Assembly: GCF_900111235.1 (NCBI RefSeq)
Contig: NZ_FOJI01000002.1
Location: forward strand, 124,001-188,000
Length of the DNA stretch: 64,000 bases
Origin: [Clostridium] fimetarium
GTDB taxonomy: Bacteria > Bacillota > Clostridia > Lachnospirales > Lachnospiraceae
Reading direction: 5' to 3'
Of the stretch, positions 55,957 through 64,000 are shown piece by piece. Position numbers and translations under genes: made by a program. Position 1 is the stretch's first letter, and each line of letters begins with the position of its first letter. The notes under the pieces were generated by a model. That model did no database searches and was not told the origin of the DNA. It worked only from the letters and a program-made list of their open reading frames with translations.

Positions 55957-55994
55957 TAATATAGCTCTCTAATATTGATTAGAGAGCTATATTA
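55957..55994. terminator. Perfect 17-bp hairpin after the second binding protein
   Basis: Bases 55957-55973 (containing ATAGCTCTCTAAT) pair perfectly with 55978-55994 around a 4-base loop. No T run follows on the plus strand, so termination strength is uncertain. Confidence 0.7.
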
Positions 55995-56113
55995 ATTAAA
56001 AAAATCAATGTTAATATTGCTTTAAGTTCAATAATAGTATATAAATATTAAGGGGAATAAGTTTTAGAATCTGAATACTTATTCAAAATTAGCGAATACG
56101 AAGGAGTTATATA

Positions 56114-57175
56114 ATGAATATAGAAAAGCAGAAGACGTTTATTATACGATTTTTGTATATTGCACTCGTGCTTGGAATTGGATATGTAATAATAAAGTAT
56201 GCACTACCGTTTATGATGCCGTTTATAATAGGACTGATAATATCAGCAAGCTTGAGACCGATTATTGACTTGATAGAAAAGAAAACCAAAATCAAGCGTG
56301 CGTTTGTTGCAGTTGTTATTTTACTAGTATTCTACAGCTTGATTGTTTGGCTAGGAATTATTTTTGGAATAAAAATAGTTCAATTGCTCCAAGAGATATT
56401 TGACAAACTTCCTAAGTTTTATTCTAGTACTTTAGTTCCAGCGATTACTGATGGATTTCAAAATACGAAAGAGCGTTTTCCGGATATTAATCCGTATTTA
56501 GAGCGTGTATCTACTAGCATCAATGATTCGGTTTCCTCATTTCTAAAGACTGCGTCTACAAGTGTTCTCGGTATGATTACTGGTATTGCAAGCCGGATTC
56601 CTATCATAATAATAAAATTAATATTGACCATTGTATCTTCGATATTTTTCTCGGTTGACTATCACCGAATTTGGGGATTTGTTATGAAGCAGTTTAGTGA
56701 AAAGCACATAAAAACAATTCTATATATAAAGGAAAATGTTATTACAACTATTGGTAAGTTTATTAAAGCATATTCATTACTTATCATGATTACATTTATA
56801 GAATTGTCAATTGGATTCGCGTTGCTTGGAGTTAAAGCTCCTATACTTTTGGGGTGTGTTGTAGCAATTATTGATATTTTGCCAATTTTAGGTTCTGGGT
56901 CGGTGCTGATTCCTTGGGCAATTATATCTTTTATATTCCATAATACTGCATTTGGAATAGGCATGCTGATTTTATATGCTGTAATAACTGTGATAAGACA
57001 GATCCTTGAGCCAAAAGTAGTTGGAAATCAAATTGGACTCCATCCGGTTATAACACTTATATGCATGTTTGTAGGTGCCCAGCTTATGGGAGTGCTCGGA
57101 CTTTTTTTACTTCCGATTACAGCCACAATTATAAATAAAATGAATGATGATGGAGCAATCCATTTATTTAAATAA
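56114..57175 (+). CDS. ytvI: Sporulation integral membrane protein YtvI (AI-2E transporter family)
   Basis: This 353-residue membrane protein has about eight helices. A long soluble segment (YSSTLVPAITDGFQNTKERFPDINPYLERV) follows helix 3, and the C-terminal LLGCVVAIIDILPILGSG, RQILEPKVVGNQIGLHPVITLICMFVG and LLPITATI motifs belong to the AI-2E/PerM family. Length and pattern suit the YtvI branch of spore-formers. Transport substrate is unknown. AAGGAG precedes the ATG. Confidence 0.88.
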   Translation: MNIEKQKTFIIRFLYIALVLGIGYVIIKYALPFMMPFIIGLIISASLRPIIDLIEKKTKIKRAFVAVVILLVFYSLIVWLGIIFGIKIVQLLQEIFDKLPKFYSSTLVPAITDGFQNTKERFPDINPYLERVSTSINDSVSSFLKTASTSVLGMITGIASRIPIIIIKLILTIVSSIFFSVDYHRIWGFVMKQFSEKHIKTILYIKENVITTIGKFIKAYSLLIMITFIELSIGFALLGVKAPILLGCVVAIIDILPILGSGSVLIPWAIISFIFHNTAFGIGMLILYAVITVIRQILEPKVVGNQIGLHPVITLICMFVGAQLMGVLGLFLLPITATIINKMNDDGAIHLFK

Positions 57176-57227
57176 AGGTATATAAGAATAACTAATTGAA
57201 TAGAAATAATAGGAGGATAATAAAATG

Positions 57228-57734
57228 ATGAGCTTTAAAGAAATTAAATTTGAAGAATTGGATATCAAACTATTTGACTTTTGGAGTAAAGACTGGGTTT
57301 TAGTAACAGCTGGAGATAAAGAAAAGGCCAATACATTAACAGCAGGATGGGGCGGATTTGGAGTGTTCTGGGGAAAGAACGCTGTGAGCGTTTACATTAG
57401 ATCAGAACGTTATACCAAGGAATTTATGGATAAGAATGAACGGTTTTCTATTACGTCATTTGGTTCGGGAAATCGTGAGCAGTTAGCCTATCTTGGTAAA
57501 GTATCTGGCAGAGATGGAGATAAAATAAAAGCAGCTGGATTCACAACAGAGTTTGAGGGTGATGTTCCATACGTATGTGAAGGAAACATTGTACTCATTT
57601 GTAAGAAGTTAGTGAATGCCCCTCTTTTACCTGATACCTTTTTAGACAAAACGAATGATGAAAAATTCTATCCAAAGAAAGATTATCACACATTATATAT
57701 TGCTGAAATAGAAAAAATATTAGTAGTAAAGTAG
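57228..57734 (+). CDS. Flavin reductase family protein
   Basis: This 168-residue FMN-binding split-barrel protein has DWVLVTAGDKEKANTLTAGWGGFGVFWGKNAVSVYIRSERYTKEF, where the TAGWG segment contacts flavin, and later RFSITSFG. Members reduce flavins or act as flavoredoxins. AGGAGG precedes two adjacent ATGs (57225 and 57228). Confidence 0.9.
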   Translation: MSFKEIKFEELDIKLFDFWSKDWVLVTAGDKEKANTLTAGWGGFGVFWGKNAVSVYIRSERYTKEFMDKNERFSITSFGSGNREQLAYLGKVSGRDGDKIKAAGFTTEFEGDVPYVCEGNIVLICKKLVNAPLLPDTFLDKTNDEKFYPKKDYHTLYIAEIEKILVVK

Positions 57735-57804
57735 ATATTTGACGTATAAATTTTCCTTATTCAGTAACTACTATAATAAATAAACAATATAGGAGTTATA
57801 TATT

Positions 57805-57942
57805 ATGATGGATATCGAAAAAAGAACAAGTGTATTAAAAGTATTACAAGATGTTCAAAAAATGTTTTTTGACGAATCAGAAAGCAAATGGTATAAGTAT
57901 TTAGATCAAGCGATTGAAGAATTAGAATATGCCAAAGAATAG
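57805..57942 (+). CDS. Small acidic protein of 45 residues, unknown
   Basis: This short open frame begins ATGATGGATATCGAAAAA, 6-7 bases after TAGGAG. It encodes a charged, helix-forming peptide (SVLKVLQDVQKMF...WYKYLDQAIEELEYAKE) ending in TAG. The amphipathic pattern and good ribosome site favour a real gene. No family is recognised. A hairpin (57981) follows it. Confidence 0.6.
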   Translation: MMDIEKRTSVLKVLQDVQKMFFDESESKWYKYLDQAIEELEYAKE

Positions 57943-57980
57943 AATTTAAAGGTCAGTTATTAAATTATTGAATATTAATC

Positions 57981-58013
57981 GTGCATCAATCATTCGTGGT
58001 TGGTGCACTTTTC
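57981..58013 (+). terminator. Hairpin with TCATTCGTGG loop
   Basis: GTGCATCAA (57981-57989) pairs with TTGGTGCAC (58000-58008), with one T-G pair, around the loop TCATTCGTGG, followed by TTTTCC. It copies the core of the terminator at 39206. Confidence 0.8.
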
Positions 58014-58064
58014 CTATGTGTTCAGTGTGGGGTCGCCATTAGAACACCAGTAATTTAAAATAAA

Positions 58065-58308
58065 AAAGACTTCAAACTATTTAATTAGGTTAAAGTCTTT
58101 CTGTAAATTATTAGTAGACAAAATTATTATCGATTTATTTAGTTATTTATGATAAGATAATAATAGATTTTAAAAGAATTATTGTTGATACGAGGAAAAA
58201 TATTGATTATATTTCTGCAAAAAAACTAACTTATTATATTGTGCATAAAACTTTGCTAGATATATCTACAGTAATGATCCCAGTCAAGAATATTCTTGGC
58301 TGTTTTTT
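58065..58308 (+). terminator. Two further hairpins in the 450-bp gap before the sugar sensor genes
   Basis: AAAGACTT (58065) pairs with the AAGTCTTT ending at 58100. The near-perfect palindrome CAGTCAAGAA/TTCTTGGCTG (58281-58302) is followed by TTTTTT, a good terminator. Between them lies AT-rich sequence without a gene. Confidence 0.75.
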
Positions 58309-58389
58309 GTGTGTTTTAGAATAGAATGTGGGTAATGTTATATATTTAGTAATAGAAATATGAATTAGTCCACTATTTTGAGGTGAAAG

Positions 58390-59490
58390 ATGCGTAAAAT
58401 AAATAATAAAGAAAAATATACATCTACTAAGCCGAAAAGCAGAAAGGCACTTGTAATATCATATATATGTGCTACTACATTTATGCTTGTTTTGACGATT
58501 GGATGCTTGATATATTTTAATAAACTGACAACAACAAATGAGATTAAACTGATGGGAGAAAAATATAAAACATACACCCATTATTACGTAATGATTACAG
58601 ATGACAGGAAATCTTCCTTTTGGCAAAGCGTGTATGAGGGAGCAAAGGCAGAAGCGCTAAAGGAAAACAGTTACATAGAAATGCTTGGGAATAATTTGAG
58701 TGAAGAATATTCGTCAGAAGACCTTATGCAGATAGCAATTGATTCTGGAGTTGATGGTATTATTTTAGAAGCAAATGAGAGTAGTGAAATGTCAGCACTG
58801 ATTAATAAAGCAAACTCCGCGGGAATTCCGGTAATTACTGCATTAGGGGATAATAAGGCTAGTACTAGAAAAAGCTTTGTTGGAGTTAATAGCTATAACT
58901 TGGGTATGGCATATGGTGAGCAAGTTTGTGAAATCGAAGATCTGACATCCAACATCACGAGTGATTCAGCTGGAACAACAGTAATGGTGTTGATGAATGC
59001 AAACGCGGATGATACAAGTCAAAATATTATTTTTACTGGAATTTCGGATGCCATAAAAAACAGTGCAAATAAGAGCCATATAATTAATTTAGAAGCAGTG
59101 GCCATTGGCAATGATGGAGCATTTGCAGCAGAAGAATCCATCCGGGATATTTTTATGAATCAAGAGAATATACCAGATATCATTATATGTATGAATGAAT
59201 TGAATACGACCTGTGTATACCAGGCGGTCGTAGATTACAATAAGGTTGGAAAAATAAATATCATTGGATATTATGACTCGGAAACAATTTGCAGAGCCAT
59301 TGAAAGAAACGTAATTTACGCTACAATTTCTGTAAATACAAAACAGCTGGGCATGTACTGTGAAAGCGCTTTAGAAGAGTATAAGGAAACTGGACATGTA
59401 AGTGAATATTTTTCTGCAGATATTTCACTTATCACCTCTGACAATGTAAGTGAATATTTAGGAGATGCCAATGAATCACATAAAGAGTAA
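58390..59490 (+). CDS. Membrane-anchored sugar-binding sensor protein, XylFII-like
   Basis: This 366-residue protein has a basic N-terminus and one uncleaved hydrophobic anchor (about residues 20-43), then a periplasmic-binding-protein type 1 domain (YVMITDDRKSSFWQSVYEGAKAEA, GVDGIILEANESSEMSALINKANSAGIPVITALGD, FVGVNSYNLGMAYGEQV). It is encoded directly before a LytS-type kinase, with overlapping frames. In Clostridium the XylFII-LytS system uses such a protein to present sugar to the kinase, so that role is inferred. GAGGTG precedes the ATG. Confidence 0.85.
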   Translation: MRKINNKEKYTSTKPKSRKALVISYICATTFMLVLTIGCLIYFNKLTTTNEIKLMGEKYKTYTHYYVMITDDRKSSFWQSVYEGAKAEALKENSYIEMLGNNLSEEYSSEDLMQIAIDSGVDGIILEANESSEMSALINKANSAGIPVITALGDNKASTRKSFVGVNSYNLGMAYGEQVCEIEDLTSNITSDSAGTTVMVLMNANADDTSQNIIFTGISDAIKNSANKSHIINLEAVAIGNDGAFAAEESIRDIFMNQENIPDIIICMNELNTTCVYQAVVDYNKVGKINIIGYYDSETICRAIERNVIYATISVNTKQLGMYCESALEEYKETGHVSEYFSADISLITSDNVSEYLGDANESHKE

Positions 59491-60985
59491 ACTTAGAAAC
59501 AAAATTCAAGGTATTACGATTCAAGTAAAGTTAATTACGGTTTTCACCCTAACTTCACTGATTATAATGATTGTGAATATATTTATGTATTTTAATATTA
59601 ATATTATGGTTAATCAGTTGGAACAAGTGTACATAAGCAATATTAAATTGAATGAACTTTCAGATACGCTTGGAGACGTACAAGCCGGTATGACTGATTA
59701 TTTAAATACGAAAACTTCGGATTCTATTGAGGATTATTACAGATATGAACAGAATTATGCAACGCTTGTGAATAGTCTTAATGGTAATGTTACAAGTAAT
59801 CCATTGGGCATGATGGAACGAAATATAAAAGAAATGTCTCAAAAATATCTTACGATTACAAACCAGGCGATTGAAGCCAAGCGTGGTAGAAACGTTGAAA
59901 AATATAAGTTGCGTTACGAAAATGCAGTGGAGTTATATGATTACATCAATATGTATATTTATAGTCTGAACAATGAACTATTTAGAAATAATTCTTCAAA
60001 CTATGAAGCACTTTCAAAATCACTCCAATATTTAGAGACAATAAGTACCGTTATTATGTTTATGATTGCATTAAGCAGCTTGGTTTTGATTACTATTGTA
60101 ACGAAAACGATTACAAACCCTCTAAAAGTATTAGCCAGTAAAGCTAATCAAGTTGCAAAAGGAAACTTTGAAGTAGAATTAGTCAAAGTTACTACGAAAG
60201 ACGAAGTCGGTGTTGTGAGTACAGCCTTTAATAAAATGGTCATTAGTATTCAAGAATACATTAGAAAACTGAAAGACGGCATGGATAAAGAACGAGAAAT
60301 GGAAGAAAATGAACTGCTCATAGAAACTCATCTTAAGGATGCGCAACTGAAATATCTACAGGCACAGATTAATCCGCATTTTCTATTTAATACATTAAAT
60401 GCCGGTGCACAATTAGCAATGATGGAAAGTGCTGATAAAACATATGAGTATGTTCAGCATGTGGCGGATTTTTTTCGCTATAATGTCAGAAAAAATAATG
60501 GTACAGTGACATTGAAAGAAGAAATAGAATTGGTAGATAATTATATTTATATCTTAAATGTTCGTTTTTCAGGAAAAATCAACTTCACAAAAAATATTGA
60601 TGAAAGATATTTAAAGATTCATACACCAAGTATGATTTTACAGCCAATTATTGAAAATAGTGTCAATTATGGAATTAGTAATATCGATTGGGCAGGGCTG
60701 ATTGAATTATCGGTTTATGAGAAGTCTGATAAAGTCTGTATCAGTATAAAAGATAATGGGATTGGTATGTCACAAGAATTGATAAATGAAGTAATGAACA
60801 GCAAATTAAAGACCGCAGATTTATCCAAGGATTCAAATGGGGTAGGCCTGGATAATGTAATTGCTAGGCTACATCTGTTCTATGAATATGAAGATGTATT
60901 TAATATTATAAGTGAAGGAACAAACAAAGGCACTGAAGTTCTAATATACATACCATTTATGAAAGGAGAATATGAAGATGTATAA
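59471..60985 (+). CDS. LytS-type sensor histidine kinase of the sugar-sensing system
   Basis: This roughly 504-residue kinase has two membrane helices (about 15-37 and 192-214) around an extracytoplasmic helical domain of about 155 residues. A HAMP domain (KTITNPLKVLASKANQVAKGNFEVEL) follows, then the His box YLQAQINPHFLFNTLNAGAQ with His303, and an ATPase domain (MILQPIIENSVNYG, DNGIGM). It overlaps the upstream sensor gene; ATG 59471 lies 6 bases after AGGAG. The end overlaps the response regulator start. Confidence 0.92.
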   Translation: MNHIKSKLRNKIQGITIQVKLITVFTLTSLIIMIVNIFMYFNINIMVNQLEQVYISNIKLNELSDTLGDVQAGMTDYLNTKTSDSIEDYYRYEQNYATLVNSLNGNVTSNPLGMMERNIKEMSQKYLTITNQAIEAKRGRNVEKYKLRYENAVELYDYINMYIYSLNNELFRNNSSNYEALSKSLQYLETISTVIMFMIALSSLVLITIVTKTITNPLKVLASKANQVAKGNFEVELVKVTTKDEVGVVSTAFNKMVISIQEYIRKLKDGMDKEREMEENELLIETHLKDAQLKYLQAQINPHFLFNTLNAGAQLAMMESADKTYEYVQHVADFFRYNVRKNNGTVTLKEEIELVDNYIYILNVRFSGKINFTKNIDERYLKIHTPSMILQPIIENSVNYGISNIDWAGLIELSVYEKSDKVCISIKDNGIGMSQELINEVMNSKLKTADLSKDSNGVGLDNVIARLHLFYEYEDVFNIISEGTNKGTEVLIYIPFMKGEYEDV

Positions 60986-62570
60986 GATTATGCTAGCGGA
61001 CGATGAAGGAATTGTAATTGACTCTTTGCGCTTTATTATAGAGAAAGAATTTGTAGATCAGTGTATCATAGAAACAGCCCAAACCGGTAGGAGTGTTATA
61101 GAATTAGCAGAAAACTTCCGCCCTGATATTGCATTTATGGATATTAAGATGCCTGGAATTAATGGAATTGACGCAATCAAAGAAGTTAAAAAAATATATG
61201 AAAATACAATTTTCGTTATAATGTCCGCTTATGATAAATTCGATTATGCTCAGGATGCTATTAATTTAGGAGTTTTGGAATACTTGAATAAGCCAGTAGC
61301 GAGAATCAAAATAGTACAAGTAATTAAAAGAGCCATGGATATCATCGATAAAGAAAGGCAAAAAAGAAGCCAAGATCTGATTATTCGTGAGAAATTAGAA
61401 ACAGTTGTTCCCATTATTGAAAATGGTATGATTAATAACATGTTATTTAAGGAGTATTTTCAGGAGGATATTAATAATTATAAAAGTCTTCTTGGAATAA
61501 AAGAAAACTATGGTTATATGATTGCACTTGTATGTGGGGAAGAGCAAGAAGGAAATCATATGAGAAATGCGATTGGTGCTGGTGTTCGTGTACAAAACAA
61601 TTATATTACAGTTCGTGAACTTGTTAAAAGCAGCTTTGAATGCATCATTGGCTCGGTGATGGCTAACAAAATTCCAGTTTTTGTTCCAAGAAACGAGCTG
61701 AAGATGGAGTACAATGAGCGAATCGAATTGATTGAAAAGTCCAGAGAACTGGTTCGGGAACTTAGAAAACACGTGGATGTATATTTTCGCATTGGTATTG
61801 GACCAATTTGCAGACTGAATGAGGCTATGGAATCATATAATGAAGCACTAAGTTCATTAATCCATTCAACTGGTACGGTAGCGCATGTTGATGATATGGC
61901 AATTTCATGTGATTACGAGGATGATTATCCAGTTGAAGAAGAAAAAGCTATTTTTGAAAGTACGAAGGTAGGAGATTTAAATGGTGCATTATTGGCAGCT
62001 AACCAATTTTTTGACTGGATGGTATCTAATTACGCAGATCATTTAATGGATATTAGACTCAAAGTGATGGAATTTGTTCTATGGAGTGAACATATTTATT
62101 ATGAAAGCGGCGGGGTGACCTACCATTTCCTATCTAGACAGGATTATCTACCATCCTTGTTGGAAATTAATGATTTAGAGGGTATACGCACATGGTTTTT
62201 GGATAAAATCAGTAAGTTATGCCGAAGCAAGGTAAGCAAAAAGAAAGAGCAATCAGCAGACGTGATTGAAAAAGCGAAAGTATATATTAATGAAAAATTC
62301 AATAAAGCGATATCACTAGACGATGTATCAAGAGAAGTTGATATTAGTCCCTACTACTTTAGCAAGATTTTCAAAGAAGAAACAGGAGTGAATTTTATTG
62401 ATTATATAACTAAGATTCGTATTGATAAGGCAAAAGAACTGTTGCTATATTCGGATTTAAGTATGAAGGTTATATGTTGTAAAATTGGCTATTCAGATCC
62501 TAATTATTTTAGTCGTTCGTTTAAGAAAATTGTAGGTGTTACTCCAACAGAGTATAAAGAAGGAAATTAG
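60978..62570 (+). CDS. YesN-type response regulator with AraC output domain (sugar system)
   Basis: This 530-residue regulator has the receiver domain MLADDEGIVIDSL with Asp55 (AFMDIKMPGING), a long middle region, and a C-terminal AraC HTH pair (ISLDDVSREVDISPYYFSKIFKEETGVNFIDYITKIRI and VICCKIGYSDPNYFSRSFKKIVGVTPTEYK). Its start overlaps the kinase stop region (ATG 60972 or 60978). It probably activates the sugar-binding genes that follow. Confidence 0.93.
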   Translation: MYKIMLADDEGIVIDSLRFIIEKEFVDQCIIETAQTGRSVIELAENFRPDIAFMDIKMPGINGIDAIKEVKKIYENTIFVIMSAYDKFDYAQDAINLGVLEYLNKPVARIKIVQVIKRAMDIIDKERQKRSQDLIIREKLETVVPIIENGMINNMLFKEYFQEDINNYKSLLGIKENYGYMIALVCGEEQEGNHMRNAIGAGVRVQNNYITVRELVKSSFECIIGSVMANKIPVFVPRNELKMEYNERIELIEKSRELVRELRKHVDVYFRIGIGPICRLNEAMESYNEALSSLIHSTGTVAHVDDMAISCDYEDDYPVEEEKAIFESTKVGDLNGALLAANQFFDWMVSNYADHLMDIRLKVMEFVLWSEHIYYESGGVTYHFLSRQDYLPSLLEINDLEGIRTWFLDKISKLCRSKVSKKKEQSADVIEKAKVYINEKFNKAISLDDVSREVDISPYYFSKIFKEETGVNFIDYITKIRIDKAKELLLYSDLSMKVICCKIGYSDPNYFSRSFKKIVGVTPTEYKEGN

Positions 62571-62593
62571 AGCTAGGTGTAGGGGAGAAGAAA

Positions 62594-63643
62594 ATGAAAA
62601 CCAATCAAAAGAATATAATTTTATTTTGCATTTTAATCTTAACTTTGTTACTATCTATGACGGCTTGTGGAAAAACGAAAGAAGAAAATATAAATAACGA
62701 AAACCCAGAGGCGGACAAAATCCAGATTGGATTATGTTTTGACTCATATGTCATAGAACGATGGCAGCGTGATCGAGATGTTTTCGTTTCGACGGCCGAA
62801 GGGTTGGGCGCAGAAGTGAATGTGCAAAATGCGAACGGCGATGTTGAACGTCAGAAGGCGCAAATTGAGTATCTTATTGAAAAAGGTATGGATGTAATTG
62901 GTATTATTCCAATTCAAGCAGATGCAATTTCAAAAGAGGTTCAAAAAGCCAGGGCTGCCGGGATTAAAATCATCTCATATGACCGATTGATTACAAATGC
63001 TGATACAGATCTTTACATATCGTTTGACAATGAAAAGGTAGGGACAATAATGGCAGAAGCACTGGTTGAAGGAGGACTTCCTAACAAAAAGGTCCTTATG
63101 ATTTGCGGTTCCCCATCGGATAACAATGTGTCCTTAATTGAAAAAGGATTTCGTAACGTCATGGATAAAAACAAAATAGAAATTCTAGATATTGCTTATG
63201 CAGATGGCTGGAAAGCAGAACTGGCTGCTACGTATATATATGATAATATAGATACGGTAAAAAAAGTAGATGGTATTATGTTTGGAAATGATGACTTGGC
63301 TACGCAAGGAATTAGGGCATTATCTGAAAAGAGGTTGATAGGTAGAATTAAGGTGGTCGGTCAGGATGCCGATTTAGTTGCTTGCCAACGTATTGTAGAA
63401 GGGACCCAGTTGATGACTGTGTTCAAACCTGTGGATAAGTTGGCAAAAGAGGCGGCAGAATATGCTATTAAGCTCGCAAGTGGAGAATCGCTCGAAAATA
63501 CGAGTACCATAAATGATGGAACATACAATGTCCCTTATATAGCACTTGAACCAATTGCTGTTAAAAAGGATAATATAGGAGCAGTTATTATCGATAGCGG
63601 ATTCCATTTAAAGGAGGATGTGTATTTAAACGTTTCCCCATAG
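62594..63643 (+). CDS. Xylose-type (XylF-like) sugar-binding lipoprotein
   Basis: This 349-residue lipoprotein has a signal peptide and lipobox (MTACGK). The domain IQIGLCFDSYVIERWQRDRDVFVSTAEGLGAEV, QNANGDVERQKAQIEYLIEKGMDVIGIIP, ISYDRLITNADTDLYISFDNEKVG is very similar to XylF-type binding proteins. No transporter gene follows directly; instead another binding protein starts at 63885. It may be a sensor accessory or part of an importer outside the window. Confidence 0.88.
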   Translation: MKTNQKNIILFCILILTLLLSMTACGKTKEENINNENPEADKIQIGLCFDSYVIERWQRDRDVFVSTAEGLGAEVNVQNANGDVERQKAQIEYLIEKGMDVIGIIPIQADAISKEVQKARAAGIKIISYDRLITNADTDLYISFDNEKVGTIMAEALVEGGLPNKKVLMICGSPSDNNVSLIEKGFRNVMDKNKIEILDIAYADGWKAELAATYIYDNIDTVKKVDGIMFGNDDLATQGIRALSEKRLIGRIKVVGQDADLVACQRIVEGTQLMTVFKPVDKLAKEAAEYAIKLASGESLENTSTINDGTYNVPYIALEPIAVKKDNIGAVIIDSGFHLKEDVYLNVSP

Positions 63644-63731
63644 ATATAAAATTAGTTATCATGGGACTCCTTAAGTAGTTGAAAGCTATTATTTGATAAT
63701 ATTCTATAAATATGTAGTATTATTTTAAATA

Positions 63732-63770
63732 AAGTTGGCACAATAATTAATTTGTGCTAGCTTTATTTTT
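63732..63770 (+). terminator. Terminator after the XylF-like gene
   Basis: AAAGTTGGCACAA pairs with TTGTGCTAGCTTT with two G-T pairs, followed by ATTTTTAATT. It separates the sensor operon from the next binding-protein gene. Confidence 0.82.
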
Positions 63771-63884
63771 AATTAATTATAAATAGTGAAATTATGCAGA
63801 AAGTCGCAAACAAGTCCTAGATACATTGTGATATATTTATTTCAGAACTAGAAATACTCAAACAATAATAAGAGGAGGATTTTT

Positions 63885-64000
63885 ATGAAAAGGAAATTGA
63901 TTAGTACATTGCTTTGTATCGCTATGGTTGTCACAATGGTAGTTGGATGCGGAAAAACAGAAGCGAGCACTGGAGCAACCAAAGGACTTATCGGAGTAGC
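63885..64000 (+). CDS. Sugar-binding lipoprotein, 5' part (ChvE-like)
   Basis: Only the first 38 codons are in the window. AGAGGAGGA precedes the ATG. A signal peptide with lipobox VVGC ends at about residue 22, followed by a Thr/Ser-rich linker and KGLIGVA, the start typical of ChvE-type multiple-sugar-binding proteins. The gene continues beyond the window; MmsA/B-type ATPase and permease genes would be expected next. Confidence 0.7.
   Translation, partial: MKRKLISTLLCIAMVVTMVVGCGKTEASTGATKGLIGV

Noticed and set aside
59356-59370. CcpA cre-like site TGAAAGCGCTTTAG
   Set aside because: The last positions do not fit the consensus and it lies deep within a coding region.

Overview
The window reads as one chromosomal segment of a low-GC, endospore-forming member of the Clostridia, most like a Lachnospiraceae genome. 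This placement is inference. It rests on the AT-rich sequence, a division and cell-wall cluster running into spoIIGA-sigE, a YtvI-type sporulation membrane protein, a GGGtGRT-protein gene pair, LytS/YesN-type two-component systems and TTG/GTG starts behind strong AGGAGG sites. I see no rRNA, tRNA, CRISPR array, prophage or transposase gene.

Region 1 (1-13300) is a dcw cluster: the end of rsmH, an ftsL-like gene, two tandem class B penicillin-binding proteins, murD, ftsW/spoVE, murA, ftsQ/divIB and ftsZ. Spore genes spoIIGA and sigE follow behind a Spo0A-type promoter with a stretched spacer. mraY, murF and murG are missing from their usual places, and two very long hairpin repeats flank murD. 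Region 2 (13300-20500) holds asd, an amino-acid permease, a BlaI/BlaR1-like pair with a clear double operator, two small membrane or zinc-ribbon genes, a two-repeat protein of unknown function and a 12-bp satellite that looks like a decayed tetrapeptide-repeat coding sequence.

Region 3 (20500-39300) carries a methyltransferase, a large membrane-anchored unknown protein, an SbcD/SbcC-like pair, a class A PBP, a YfbR-type nucleotidase, a DUF234-type ATPase, topoisomerase III, glmS, a left-handed beta-helix protein, and the iron-sulfur scaffold/GGGtGRT pair. Region 4 (39300-42040) is a TetR repressor divergent from an old-yellow-enzyme-type oxidoreductase, with two palindromic operators over the promoter. 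Region 5 (42150-55940) is a maltodextrin locus: AraC regulator, 4-alpha-glucanotransferase, glycogen phosphorylase, a YesN/LytS-type two-component system, and an ABC importer with two binding proteins, two permeases and no ATPase. Region 6 (56100-64000) has ytvI, a flavin reductase, a tiny ORF, and a XylFII-LytS-YesN-like three-component sugar sensor followed by a XylF-like lipoprotein and the start of a further sugar-binding lipoprotein.

The most unusual signal is non-coding. Five intergenic elements of about 180-215 bp each fold on themselves end to end. They form two families, three copies of A and two of B. Within a family the outer arm sequences differ between copies, yet in each copy the two arms stay complementary. 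Both families carry the same non-palindromic tip motif, roughly CTCACTTCGTTCG. I do not recognise a named family for them.
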